Positions 1 to 8,898 of a DNA stretch of 64,000 bases are shown one piece after another. The translations under genes were made by a program, and so were the position numbers. This stretch comes from Claveliimonas bilis. GTDB taxonomy: Bacteria > Bacillota > Clostridia > Lachnospirales > Lachnospiraceae. The first letter of the stretch is position 1; the number at the start of each line of letters is the position of its first letter. The notes below the pieces were generated by a model. The model searched no databases. It saw only the letters and a program-made list of their open reading frames with translations, and was not told the origin of the DNA. The stretch covers positions 1,240,001 through 1,304,000 of the forward strand of contig NZ_AP024845.1 in the NCBI RefSeq assembly GCF_020892095.1, given 5' to 3'.

Positions 1-912
1 CGTAAAATCTTCCTCCCTTACGGAGCTGCCCAGATACTGCCGGGACAATACCTCATGATAAGCTTCTGCTTTTCGGATCCTCTTTTCTGCCTCTTTTTCC
101 TCGCCGTGTATTTTTTCCAAATCCCGCGCCGCGTCTCCTCTTTCCGGAGACTGAACCCGGGGCAGCTGTATCCTGATCCCCCGCTCCCTGGCTGCATTTG
201 CCGCTTTTTGGGCCTGCTCCATCAGATAATGGGGATAGAGATCCGGCGCATCTTTTTCATTGCCTATGATGGGGTTTATTCCCAGCGAGTGAAAACGAAC
301 AGATGCAAATCCATAATCCGCCGCAAAACGGACCAGATTTTCCATATCTCCTATATTCTGGCGCATCAGCACACAGTCCATATTCTTTTTCAAATGGGGG
401 GCAACCTTGTTCAGCTTTTCAAGATTAGCCTTAAAATCCTCAAAACACAGCCCTTTTCTTATGGATTCATACAAGTCCTTTTCGGCCCCGTCGCATGATA
501 TGTTAAGAAAGGAAAATGCATGTCCCATATCATTCCACAGCTGCTCCGGAACTACTGTAAAATTCGTGTTCATGCCAACCTTCACTTCATATTTTCCAAA
601 AAGGGCAAGGGACTTGTCAATATTTCCGTAGAGAAAAGGCTCGCCATCTCCGTTCAGCATCACGGTTTCCGCGTATTTCAGGATATCTTCCAGGGCATAG
701 AGCACATCCAGGTCAATATCTTTCGCCCCTCTGTTTCCGGTATACAGATGGTTGCACATAATGCACTTTGCGTTGCAGCGGGTCGTATGTTCAATCTGAA
801 GATATCTGGGATAAAAGGAAACGGACCCGTCCCAGTCCCTGTCCGGTATTTGTTTTCCTTCTTCAAATTCCAGGATTTGATCCCTGTTTTCCTGCTTTTC
901 CTTCTCAAACAT
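1..912 (-). CDS. Radical SAM protein, partial (3' end off window)
   Basis: This is a radical SAM enzyme, visible for its first 304 codons and still open at the window edge. The [4Fe-4S] motif is RCNAKCIMC, with Cys at about residues 46, 50 and 53, followed by the usual glycine-rich MLNGDGEPF strand. The ATG lies 4 bases after the stop of the preceding gene, with GGGAG as ribosome binding site. It shares phrases with that upstream gene (LMRQN, NPIIGN), so the two are probably diverged duplicates. The part that would carry a SPASM or twitch cluster is outside the window, so the substrate cannot be guessed. Its place as last visible gene of the 14-gene operon links it to the prenyl/sugar pathway. 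Confidence 0.9.
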   Translation of the reverse strand, partial: MFEKEKQENRDQILEFEEGKQIPDRDWDGSVSFYPRYLQIEHTTRCNAKCIMCNHLYTGNRGAKDIDLDVLYALEDILKYAETVMLNGDGEPFLYGNIDKSLALFGKYEVKVGMNTNFTVVPEQLWNDMGHAFSFLNISCDGAEKDLYESIRKGLCFEDFKANLEKLNKVAPHLKKNMDCVLMRQNIGDMENLVRFAADYGFASVRFHSLGINPIIGNEKDAPDLYPHYLMEQAQKAANAARERGIRIQLPRVQSPERGDAARDLEKIHGEEKEAEKRIRKAEAYHEVLSRQYLGSSVREEDFT

Positions 913-916
913 ATTT

Positions 917-2437
917 TTATTCTCCCAGCAGTGTTTTCAGTTCCTGTTTCTGCTTTTTTTTCAGCCTGGTATCCTGATAAAAATCCGGGCTGATATCTAC
1001 TGTCAGATATTTCAGCTCTCCTCCTTCGATCATGCCGCATTTCAGGCACGCCTCCGGAACATAGCCCGAATAGAAGATCTCTCTGCTTTTCTGCATCAAA
1101 GGAGCGTTCCATACAGAGAGGAACTCCCCTTCCTTCGATACGTTTCCGGCGCGGTATATTAAATTTCTGCAGCACATGGAGATATCGCCGTGCAGATTTG
1201 TATAGCAGTTTTTCAGCAGCCAGTCGCAGACTCCGGAACATCTCACCTCTGTCGGTACCGTTGTATTTTGCTCCTGATCATGTGTCTCAATGTAACGATT
1301 CACGATTTCGGCTGTCTCCAGCATTTTCTGCTCTTCTTCTTTCGTTTTCCACATAGGTATCCTTCTCATTTGAGTAAGTTCGTCCTGAATTTCATCAAAT
1401 GTAATTGCACGGTTTAATCCCCCGGCATTTGCCACTACGACATGGATTCCCAGTTCTTCTCCCTTCTCCAGTGCTTTCACGGAATAATATTCGGTCACTT
1501 TAGGGTAATGGAGCATGACATCCCCGGCATTTCCGATGATCAGGTTAGGATTCAGGTTCAAAAAGACCACCTGGTCCGCCCCCGCCTTATGAGCCAGTTC
1601 CACCATCTGCGGCATTTCGCAGACGTTCTGGCGCATCATGACCATGGATATGATCTTCTTCACATGGGGCACTCTCTCTTTTAATTTGTACAGATTGCTG
1701 ATCAGTGTTTCATAGGACATGCCGATCCGAATGGATTCGTAGGTTTCTTTGCTTGCGCCGTCAATAGAGATCGCAAGCCACTCAAAATCTTTCCCTATCC
1801 GCTCTATCAGTTCGTCATCCAGCACAGACAGGTTTGTGTTGGCAACTATCTTATTCCCGTATCCGACATACAGATCGATCTGCTGTTTTACCAGTTTACT
1901 GATGAACGGCTCTCCCATCCCGTTGAGATTAATACGTCTGCTTAGCTGTATCGCATCTCTCATATGCTCCAGCGTCTCCATACTGAGGATCTCCGCTTGT
2001 TTATTATGAGTGAAATAATGTTCGCACATGATACATTTGCTGTTGCAATAGTCTGTTGATTCAATTTGAAAAAAGTCCGGATAAGATCGATTTACTGTGT
2101 TTTTGCAGAGGAAATCAATATCGCACAACACTTCGTTGATGTCCTTTGCACTGTCCCAGTCCTCTTTCTTTACATATGTCTCTCTTTCTTCTTCCAGCAG
2201 ATCCGCCCGGGATACAGCAAACAGGCGTTTTTTGAAATATACATATACAGACGGGTAACCTGCTGTTTCATCCTTTTTCAGCAGATGTACCAGTTCGTGA
2301 TCAACAGCTAAAATTTCTCCTCCCACTGTCAGATCTTCATATGCGGCAAATTTCACCTCTGCATCCGGGAAAGATACGCTTACAGCTTCCCTGATTTCCA
2401 TCTTATGATCTTCCAGACAATACACGGTTGCTTTCAT
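917..2437 (-). CDS. Radical SAM/SPASM-like enzyme with N-terminal extension
   Basis: A 506-residue protein. About 120 N-terminal residues of no recognised family precede the radical SAM motif (Cys 131, 135, 138 in YCNSKCIMC). The C-terminal part has a further Cys set (CSGVCDWLLKNC, ISMCC, CLKCG) that looks like a SPASM or twitch domain holding auxiliary Fe-S clusters. I chose the ATG at 2437 because GGGGGGA stands just before it; longer readings lack such a site. Known relatives modify peptides, sugars or small molecules, and nothing in the sequence decides which. It follows the UbiA gene by 23 bases and precedes a related radical SAM gene, so the two may act in sequence or together. Confidence 0.88.
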   Translation of the reverse strand: MKATVYCLEDHKMEIREAVSVSFPDAEVKFAAYEDLTVGGEILAVDHELVHLLKKDETAGYPSVYVYFKKRLFAVSRADLLEEERETYVKKEDWDSAKDINEVLCDIDFLCKNTVNRSYPDFFQIESTDYCNSKCIMCEHYFTHNKQAEILSMETLEHMRDAIQLSRRINLNGMGEPFISKLVKQQIDLYVGYGNKIVANTNLSVLDDELIERIGKDFEWLAISIDGASKETYESIRIGMSYETLISNLYKLKERVPHVKKIISMVMMRQNVCEMPQMVELAHKAGADQVVFLNLNPNLIIGNAGDVMLHYPKVTEYYSVKALEKGEELGIHVVVANAGGLNRAITFDEIQDELTQMRRIPMWKTKEEEQKMLETAEIVNRYIETHDQEQNTTVPTEVRCSGVCDWLLKNCYTNLHGDISMCCRNLIYRAGNVSKEGEFLSVWNAPLMQKSREIFYSGYVPEACLKCGMIEGGELKYLTVDISPDFYQDTRLKKKQKQELKTLLGE

Positions 2438-2460
2438 AAAAGAATCCCCCCTTTTCTCCA

Positions 2461-3453
2461 TTATGAGAATTTCGACTTCAGGAACACATTTGCAATTCCC
2501 AGTTTTATTTTCAGCGATTTGAAGCAGCAGACCAGGATAAATATACAAAAAAGCCCTGCCCACACATTTCTCTTCGCCATACACAGTCCAAACATAACCG
2601 GCATGATGATATTGAGAAGCGCTTCCAGCGGAACAGAATCATAGGACACCAGCCAGTCTTTTTTGGCATAAACATTGAGCACTTCGTAAATGCAGAACTC
2701 TAATATAAAATTAAAGGCCAGCCCGGAAATGATAATAACACTGTACCTGGCAAATAAAGGAACCAGCAAAAAGATACAGCACACTCCTTCCGCCATACAT
2801 AAATATAAAATCCATTTTCTTATATTCATCTGCCGGTCGGAGACAAACGTATGAGTACCTGTCGCTCTGTCATTTTCCCTGTCGATAAACTGATGGATCA
2901 GAATATATCTTAAACCGTCAAAAAATGAAAGACAGAACCAGACGATCCACAAAAATATATTGAGCCTGTTCCAGTTAAGAAACAGAAGCAAAACAACAAG
3001 CGGCATACAATGCTGGGCAAAAGAACACTCGATAAGCCCCCAGATACCTCTTTCCTTAAAGCGGATGCCCGGAACGGAGTAGGCCACCCCCAGAAATGTG
3101 GTAAGAAAAACTGCAGCTACGGCGAAAATCTTATTGTCCGCATAAAGAAGGATGGGTACATCGCCTGCTAAAGCCATGAGAAGAAAGGACAGCCAGACAG
3201 CCCACCGCGGCAAATTCCCTATTACCTTTTTCTTCCCGGCCATTTTGTCAATCTCCAGATCCGAGAAATCATTTGCCACATAGCTGACTGCCAGGAACAT
3301 GGAAAGGAACAGAAAATAGACGAGCAGCTCTTTGCAGGCGGCAAGAGCGTCCGTCTGGTCAAGGCAGATAAAATACGCCTGTATTCCAAGCATCATCGTC
3401 ACTTTGGAACTCATCCACTCATCGACCCGGAGATATTTTATTACTGCTTCCAT
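2461..3453 (-). CDS. UbiA-family membrane prenyltransferase
   Basis: A 330-residue, strongly hydrophobic protein with roughly eight or nine membrane segments. Both aspartate-rich motifs of the UbiA superfamily are present: NDFSDLEID at residues 61-69 and DREND at 191-195. These bind the Mg-diphosphate of an isoprenoid donor, so the enzyme should transfer a prenyl group to an acceptor at the membrane. The usual arginine-proline of quinone-pathway members after the first motif is replaced (KKKVIGNLP), so I would not call it MenA or UbiA proper. It overlaps the 3' end of the isomerase gene, which could supply isoprenoid precursors. The acceptor is unknown; a lipid, sugar phosphate or aromatic compound are all possible. 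Confidence 0.85.
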   Translation of the reverse strand: MEAVIKYLRVDEWMSSKVTMMLGIQAYFICLDQTDALAACKELLVYFLFLSMFLAVSYVANDFSDLEIDKMAGKKKVIGNLPRWAVWLSFLLMALAGDVPILLYADNKIFAVAAVFLTTFLGVAYSVPGIRFKERGIWGLIECSFAQHCMPLVVLLLFLNWNRLNIFLWIVWFCLSFFDGLRYILIHQFIDRENDRATGTHTFVSDRQMNIRKWILYLCMAEGVCCIFLLVPLFARYSVIIISGLAFNFILEFCIYEVLNVYAKKDWLVSYDSVPLEALLNIIMPVMFGLCMAKRNVWAGLFCIFILVCCFKSLKIKLGIANVFLKSKFS

Positions 3454-3968
3454 TCCTTCTTTTCCTCCGCAACTTTTATGACTTTATTTACCGCAATCAA
3501 AAACCAGCTTGTGTACTTTTCCGGTCGGCGGACAATATCTTCTTTTAATTCCTGCAGATCGATCCATTTTATTTCCGAGGCTTCTTCCCGGTTTAATTCA
3601 ATGCTTCCAGAGTAGTCCGCCAGAAATACATGGTCAAATTCATACTCATACAGATTTTCGGCAAATACGGTCCGATACATAAAGTCAAACAATTCTTCCA
3701 CATCGCAGTCTATTCCCAGCTCTTCTTCCAGCCTCCTGTGGACCGCCTCTTTAAGAGACTCCCCTTTTCTCGGATGGGAACAGCATGCATTCGTCCATAG
3801 TCCTCCGGAATGATACTTATTCCGGTTTCTCTTTTGGATCAGCATCTTTCCGTCATTTACGATAAAAACAGAAAACGCCCGATGCAGCAGACCCTTCTCA
3901 TGCACATAGGCCTTTTCTCCATATCCGATTTCCTCATCCTCTGCATTTACAAGTATTAATTCGTCCAT
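3441..3968 (-). CDS. idi: Isopentenyl-diphosphate delta-isomerase, type I (Nudix)
   Basis: This enzyme interconverts isopentenyl and dimethylallyl diphosphate. The protein (175 residues from the ATG at 3968, preceded by AAGGA) shows the type I hallmarks: LLHRAFSVFI, WTNACCSHP with the presumed catalytic Cys near residue 63, the Nudix-like RRLEEELGI, and YEFDHV with the presumed catalytic Glu near 110. Firmicutes usually carry the unrelated flavin-dependent type II enzyme, and a MEP-pathway organism does not strictly need an isomerase. A type I copy between a kinase gene and a prenyltransferase gene therefore suggests a pathway-dedicated enzyme, perhaps acquired by transfer. A longer in-frame start at 3986 exists but has no ribosome binding site. 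Confidence 0.92.
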   Translation of the reverse strand: MDELILVNAEDEEIGYGEKAYVHEKGLLHRAFSVFIVNDGKMLIQKRNRNKYHSGGLWTNACCSHPRKGESLKEAVHRRLEEELGIDCDVEELFDFMYRTVFAENLYEYEFDHVFLADYSGSIELNREEASEIKWIDLQELKEDIVRRPEKYTSWFLIAVNKVIKVAEEKKEWKQ

Positions 3969-3990
3969 TTCTCTTTCCTTTTCCATTTTC

Positions 3991-4971
3991 TTATAATTTA
4001 TCCCGATACTGTTCATCTATCTGTCCCCACCAGTCCGGGACAGGGTTTTCATAGTTATGAAATAACTGCACAAAATTATCTGCCTGGTTTACGATCCTTT
4101 TTCCGCTTTTATGGTACTTATAAATTGCATAATCCAGCAATTTTATAATACTGAAATATAAATTCACCTTCCAGAATTCCTCCGGTATATCAAGATCAAA
4201 ATATGACATGATGGCCGCATAGGAAAATGGCCTGTACTTTTCCTGAGAAATTGCAGAAAGATATGTAAAATCTGCAAAACAATCCTGGATCGTCCCTGAG
4301 TCGAAATCATAAATATATAATTTCCCGCCTGCAGATATGAAGTTTTCCGGCCGGATATCATTATGTACAATCCCTGCTCTTTCTTCTGACAGAATCGCTC
4401 TGTTGCTTTTCAAATAATCCATTGCCCGATCCATTCCCCTGAAATCAATTCCGCATCGTCCTATTTCCTGCTCCAGCTCTGATACTGCCCTCGCGGTCTT
4501 TTCGGCGATACTGACGCCCCCGCTTTTCGCCGCCCTCCTTACAAACTCCTGATGGTGGAGCTCATACAGCAGCCGGCCTGCTTTCTTTCCAAAGAGGACC
4601 ATGCTGTCCGGTCTTTTATCGAACGCCTCATTCAACTGCTCTCCTTTTATCCATTCTGTTATCGTAACAACACGGCCGGCCGCCATGCCGTAAAAGAGCG
4701 GTCCAAGAACACAGGGATTCTCATGGCGGATCCGCCACAGCGCCTGATACCAGGCTATTCTGTTTTTGTTCCTCTCCTCCCCATCCAGGCGTCCTTCGAT
4801 CACTTTGACCATATAATCTTTCCCATCACAATGGGCTTTTGCTTTTATATCAAAAGAGCGGCCTCCCGGCACTTCTTCCAGCGTATATCTTTTTCCTCCA
4901 AAACATTCCTCTATGAAAGGTCTGTATCTTAACATATCCTGTTCCAGATTTCCCTCTGCAGATGTCATCAT
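3991..4971 (-). CDS. APH/choline-kinase-fold small-molecule kinase
   Basis: A 326-residue protein with the aminoglycoside phosphotransferase / choline kinase catalytic loop HNDIRPENF (Asp 205, Asn 210) and the metal-binding YDFDSG (Asp 222). Members phosphorylate sugars, choline, homoserine, antibiotics and related alcohols. The presence of a sugar-hydrolase-like gene upstream and an isoprenoid isomerase downstream suggests a biosynthetic kinase, for instance phosphorylating a sugar or a polyol, rather than a resistance gene. Its start overlaps the stop of the preceding gene (ATGATGA), indicating translational coupling. Substrate unknown. Confidence 0.82.
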   Translation of the reverse strand: MMTSAEGNLEQDMLRYRPFIEECFGGKRYTLEEVPGGRSFDIKAKAHCDGKDYMVKVIEGRLDGEERNKNRIAWYQALWRIRHENPCVLGPLFYGMAAGRVVTITEWIKGEQLNEAFDKRPDSMVLFGKKAGRLLYELHHQEFVRRAAKSGGVSIAEKTARAVSELEQEIGRCGIDFRGMDRAMDYLKSNRAILSEERAGIVHNDIRPENFISAGGKLYIYDFDSGTIQDCFADFTYLSAISQEKYRPFSYAAIMSYFDLDIPEEFWKVNLYFSIIKLLDYAIYKYHKSGKRIVNQADNFVQLFHNYENPVPDWWGQIDEQYRDKL

Positions 4972-7046
4972 ATCTGATCCCTCCAGACAACTTCTATCAT
5001 GGCTTTCCTTCTTTTTTCTTCCAAATTTACCGTATAGAAAAATCCCTTTTTTTCAACACATTCCGAAACATCTGTCCCATTGCAGTACACAGCCTCCGGC
5101 TCTTTGACCGAGAGAATGCCTGTCTTTCCCTGCTCTTTCATGAGAGCCGTCATTCTGTCTTTTGACCTGTATACGTCCTCCACCGCCGTAAATCCTGCAT
5201 ATTTTTCTTTTAATCCCAGGAAGGTCCCCGGACTTTCGGCGCCAAGTATCTCATACCAGGCAAATCCGTCTCCCCCGATCTCCTCTTCTATGCGCTCATC
5301 CTTTCCGCATATACGGGCGGTCTGGTTAAAATAATCATAGACCCAGTATTGATCGTAATGGGAAATATCCCATATATCAGACGGAGAAAAAACGACACGC
5401 CGCCTCTGGCTCGAAAAGTTAAATACGGCAACTCCGCCTCCCTTTTTCCCTTCCCCATAAGCGGCCACATTGGTCAGCTTCAGCACTTTTGATTCTCGGG
5501 GATCTGTGAAAATACAGTCTGCCGCCGGCCTGGCTCCCCTGTCCATCATGAGGATTTCCCCGTCCAGATAGATAAGCGGTTTTAATACTTCAGGGATCGT
5601 TCTGCCGATTTTATCACTGATATAAACCGGCCCGCCGCTGATTCCCCGCAAAAGGCTGTGTTTCACACTGTCTTTATGGTCCGTCCAGAACATATCCCAA
5701 TCACAGTAATACAACATATCCTGATACAGTGTATTGTAAGCGTTTTGTAAAAGATGTTCCGGGAATCCGCTTTCCCGGTCCGGGAAAAAGTCATCACTGC
5801 TTCGGGATACAGCAGAAGATGGCCTCGCCAATATCTGTTCCATAGACATACCCATGCAATTGATAACCGCCCCGTCAAAACAGGTGGCAGCTCCCTCCAG
5901 GCCTTCCTGAATCTCCCTTGCCGCACGGCACACAGGAGCTGTATTCTCAAAATAATTCTTTACCGCGCTCTGCCCGTCCACCTTGAGAAAATCAACCCCT
6001 TCTTTTCTCAAGATTTTATACCAGCTTCTGTAGAATGCAAAAGCGGCGTCTGCCTGCGGCTTCGGAAGATACCTGCCGTTTGCCGTGCGGCACAAATGCT
6101 CCCTTTCTTCCCTCTCCAGGATACTTCCGGGAAGAATGCCGCCCCAGTATCCGCCCAGCGCATGCCATACGCCAAGCCAGGAAATCTCCTTCGGCCTGCA
6201 GATTTCTGCCTTCATTTTCAGAAATCCTTCCGGGAATTTCTTTTTATCAGGTTCAAAATCATACAATCTGCTCCCCTTTGCGGAAAGCCAGCCGTCATCC
6301 AGCAGGATCCAGCGCACCGGCACTCGTTTTTCCTTAAATTCCCGGGCCTTTTCTCTTATTTTCTCTTCGTCCGCTTCCTGGTAAAATGCATTCCAGGTAC
6401 ACCATCCCAAATAACGAAATATTTCAGGGAACCTTCTGTCCTCTCTTTTTTTGATCCCTTTAGAAGCGGCCAGACAGGCAAACGCCTTTTCCACTGCCCG
6501 GTAAATATTTCTGTCTTCCACGTAAAGGAATACCGGCTCATCTACCTGGCTCATCCCTCCCATGAAGGCGGTCATTTCCAGAGAAATCAACATCTCTCCT
6601 CCCGGTGCCAGGGTAGTTTTATAACTTTCCCCCACGCCCGGGATCAGGCAGGCGTAATGATCTGCATATTTCAGGAAAGCCACCTGGGTTCCCGGCGGAA
6701 TTTCAGCAAAACTGTTAAGAAACGCAGGTCTGGTCCACCAGTCGCTGAATAAATACATGGCCGTGATCTTCTCCGGTTTTTCCGAAATATACAGATCCAG
6801 AGTCACCGGTGTCTCCATCCTGAGGTTGGCATTTTCCTCCACTGCTGTATTGGAAATCGTAAAGGTAAGCCATCCGGTCTGTCCATCTGGGATTTTCCCA
6901 AGAACAAACCCTCCTGTGACTTCTTTCCCGTCTTCAAACAGCCATCCTTCCCTTTCTCCTTCCCGGACAGGTTTCTCCTGTGCCAGTTCCAGCTCTCCTG
7001 TCTTTTGACGCCGTACTTTCAATACTGCTTTTTTTATCTCTATCAT
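4968..7046 (-). CDS. GH36-like / raffinose synthase (Sip1) family protein
   Basis: A 692-residue protein of the raffinose synthase / alkaline alpha-galactosidase family. Signature stretches are YLGWCTWNAFY (about 212-222), WILLDDGW (246-253), the nucleophile strand FLKVDGQ with Asp 357, and the presumed acid/base RSSDDFFP near 418. The N-terminal 200 residues would form the beta-sandwich. No signal peptide is visible, so it acts inside the cell. Relatives hydrolyse or transfer alpha-galactosyl units. Inside a biosynthetic operon with four glycosyltransferases it may trim or transfer a sugar on the product, or be a self-protecting or recycling hydrolase. Substrate not decided by sequence. Confidence 0.82.
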   Translation of the reverse strand: MIEIKKAVLKVRRQKTGELELAQEKPVREGEREGWLFEDGKEVTGGFVLGKIPDGQTGWLTFTISNTAVEENANLRMETPVTLDLYISEKPEKITAMYLFSDWWTRPAFLNSFAEIPPGTQVAFLKYADHYACLIPGVGESYKTTLAPGGEMLISLEMTAFMGGMSQVDEPVFLYVEDRNIYRAVEKAFACLAASKGIKKREDRRFPEIFRYLGWCTWNAFYQEADEEKIREKAREFKEKRVPVRWILLDDGWLSAKGSRLYDFEPDKKKFPEGFLKMKAEICRPKEISWLGVWHALGGYWGGILPGSILEREEREHLCRTANGRYLPKPQADAAFAFYRSWYKILRKEGVDFLKVDGQSAVKNYFENTAPVCRAAREIQEGLEGAATCFDGAVINCMGMSMEQILARPSSAVSRSSDDFFPDRESGFPEHLLQNAYNTLYQDMLYYCDWDMFWTDHKDSVKHSLLRGISGGPVYISDKIGRTIPEVLKPLIYLDGEILMMDRGARPAADCIFTDPRESKVLKLTNVAAYGEGKKGGGVAVFNFSSQRRRVVFSPSDIWDISHYDQYWVYDYFNQTARICGKDERIEEEIGGDGFAWYEILGAESPGTFLGLKEKYAGFTAVEDVYRSKDRMTALMKEQGKTGILSVKEPEAVYCNGTDVSECVEKKGFFYTVNLEEKRRKAMIEVVWRDQI

Positions 7047-7081
7047 CCTTTTTTCGCCGCCCTTCCCCCAATGGACGCCTG

Positions 7082-7984
7082 CTATTTCAGCCCGCCGGTG
7101 AAATCCAGGGCATCTTTTACTGCCAGTGAAATTCCCTCTCCGTCTTCCGGATTGGAAGTATTTGATGCATCTCCAAGATAAACAATGGAATCATCTGTAT
7201 GTACTCTTCTGTTTCCGATTCCCATAATGGCGCCCCGCGGCTTTCTCTTCCACTGATAATCAAAGCCCAGGTATTCCTCCACCCGCGTTTCCAGAAATTG
7301 CTGAAATCTTGCTGCAAGCAGATTTTTCTCTCTTTTCAGCCATAATCCGACATTATATTCTCTTTCGCCCACACGGAAGATCCAACCGTATGTCCCCTCA
7401 TATTCTGCCCTGTAATCAAACAGGAAAAAAGGACTCCCGGCAGCATCTGCCTGAAGTATGGCAGATATTCCAACGGGGCTTCCTGCATCAGGGCGAAGCA
7501 GCGCTTTGCCGTCAAGCTTTATTTTTGCCAAAGCTCCTGCTGCAAGTACGAGCCTTTTTGCTTTGATGCCGCATACTTCATATCCCTGATCCACACTTCT
7601 TATTTCCCCGGCGTTCCTGTTATAATAAAGAGGTATGTCTCTGTCTTTGATAAAATATTGCCTGAAAGCAGCGTCTGTCTTATCTCTTGCCAGGCCGTAT
7701 GCTTCTTTCCCGTAATCTCCGATCCTGTCCTCATACATCTTTCCATTTACATAATGAATATATCTTTGAATTTTCACAGCACCGGCATCCATAAGAGATT
7801 CTATCGGAAAATCTATGCTTCTAAGAGCCTGGACACAGACGTAACTGATACCGTCCCCGCATACTTTTCTATAATGTTCAGGCTGTTTTTCCAACACGCA
7901 CACTGAATAATTTTTCCTTTTTAATTCCCCCGCGCAGACACAGCCTGCCGGACCTGCGCCCACAATGATATAATCGTACATCAT
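7082..7984 (-). CDS. Geranylgeranyl-reductase-like FAD oxidoreductase
   Basis: This 300-residue flavoprotein has the FAD-binding VGAGPAG (8-14), the family's conserved YGWIF (about 199-203), and GDASNTSNPEDGEGI (271-285), matching the GGR pattern GDA...P..GEGI. Family members reduce double bonds of isoprenoid chains such as archaeal lipids, chlorophyll or menaquinone tails. Here it could saturate the prenyl group attached by the UbiA enzyme. It is short: typical members run 80-100 residues beyond the GEGI motif, while this one stops about 15 residues after it. Either a minimal variant or a C-terminal truncation is possible. The start overlaps the stop of the radical SAM gene before it. Confidence 0.85.
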   Translation of the reverse strand: MMYDYIIVGAGPAGCVCAGELKRKNYSVCVLEKQPEHYRKVCGDGISYVCVQALRSIDFPIESLMDAGAVKIQRYIHYVNGKMYEDRIGDYGKEAYGLARDKTDAAFRQYFIKDRDIPLYYNRNAGEIRSVDQGYEVCGIKAKRLVLAAGALAKIKLDGKALLRPDAGSPVGISAILQADAAGSPFFLFDYRAEYEGTYGWIFRVGEREYNVGLWLKREKNLLAARFQQFLETRVEEYLGFDYQWKRKPRGAIMGIGNRRVHTDDSIVYLGDASNTSNPEDGEGISLAVKDALDFTGGLK

Positions 7985-8898
7985 AGGAACGAATCCCCCT
8001 CCAATTGTTCAGCGGCTGCAATTGCCTTCGGATGTAAATGGCAGTACCTGCATGCCGGAAGATATTTCACTGAAAAGAATTTTTTTATTTTCGCCGCCAT
8101 TTCCTTTTTACTATGGATTTCTTCCAGAGAAATGATATCGTCCGCCCCTCTCTCCATGCCATGCTGCGCAAGATAACTTGCCTTTCCGCACCGGTACAGT
8201 GTTCTGCCATGAAATACAGTGCAGCTGTTCATCGGACAGCGAAGGAACATCCCTGCCAATTCCTTACCCGAGTAATTGTGTTTTTCAATCTCTCCAAAAT
8301 CCAGCCAGATTTCATGGAACTGATATTCATAAGGCACACCACATTCCTTCAGCTTTTCGATCAGCCATCTTTTATTCTCTATATACCTTTGATCGAGATT
8401 GGGATAATTGGAAATATGAACGGTCACACCGCCGTCTTTTATAGCGCGGATCACCCCGTCATCCGGAACAATGGTGGCGTTGGTCGTCAGTTCCAGCGTT
8501 TCTATTTTGGGGTTTTCTGCACATATTCGAACAATCTCTTTCAGTTCCGGGTTGAGAAAAGGCTCACCGCCAATGATATTTGCCACATAAATCCGATCTA
8601 TATATGTTGTCAGTGCTTCCAGATTTTCACGGATTTCTTCTGCAGTAAAATGCCTTCTCTGACGGAAATACGGAATGCATTTTGCACAGCGCCTGCACCT
8701 CAGATTACAAAATGTCGTAATATCTATATCAGTAAAGGGCAGAACGATCCTGGAATCGGAATTTAATATGATGTTTGCCTTTTCTCCAAAAGTACGCCTT
8801 ATCCTTCGTTCTCTGTCAAAGCCAAAGATCCTTATTCGGTTATAATATCGAAATCGCCCGAAACGTGGCGCAATATATCTGAATTTTTTACGAAACAT
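7981..8898 (-). CDS. Radical SAM protein with C-terminal Cys cluster
   Basis: A 305-residue protein with the radical SAM triad in FCNLRCRRCAKC (Cys 64, 68, 71), the IGGEPFLNPEL strand, and a C-terminal set of cysteines (RCPMNSCTVF, YRCGKA, CRYCHLH) that could ligate an auxiliary cluster. The basic N-terminus (rich in Arg, Phe and Tyr) is unusual and could hold it near a membrane or partner. Similar proteins occur in surface-polysaccharide clusters, where their reactions are mostly unknown. It overlaps the glycosyltransferase gene upstream by 11 bases and the reductase gene downstream by 4. It is not closely alike to the two radical SAM proteins at the end of the operon. Confidence 0.87.
   Translation of the reverse strand: MFRKKFRYIAPRFGRFRYYNRIRIFGFDRERRIRRTFGEKANIILNSDSRIVLPFTDIDITTFCNLRCRRCAKCIPYFRQRRHFTAEEIRENLEALTTYIDRIYVANIIGGEPFLNPELKEIVRICAENPKIETLELTTNATIVPDDGVIRAIKDGGVTVHISNYPNLDQRYIENKRWLIEKLKECGVPYEYQFHEIWLDFGEIEKHNYSGKELAGMFLRCPMNSCTVFHGRTLYRCGKASYLAQHGMERGADDIISLEEIHSKKEMAAKIKKFFSVKYLPACRYCHLHPKAIAAAEQLEGDSFL

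Noticed and set aside
3991-4971. Aminoglycoside resistance gene
   Set aside because: Only the shared kinase fold is visible; the gene is coupled to biosynthetic genes, and no specific resistance signature stands out.
5754-6752. 332-codon open frame on the plus strand
   Set aside because: It is antisense to the GH36-like gene, has no ribosome binding site or family resemblance, and its Cys/His/Pro-rich composition is typical of an antisense shadow.
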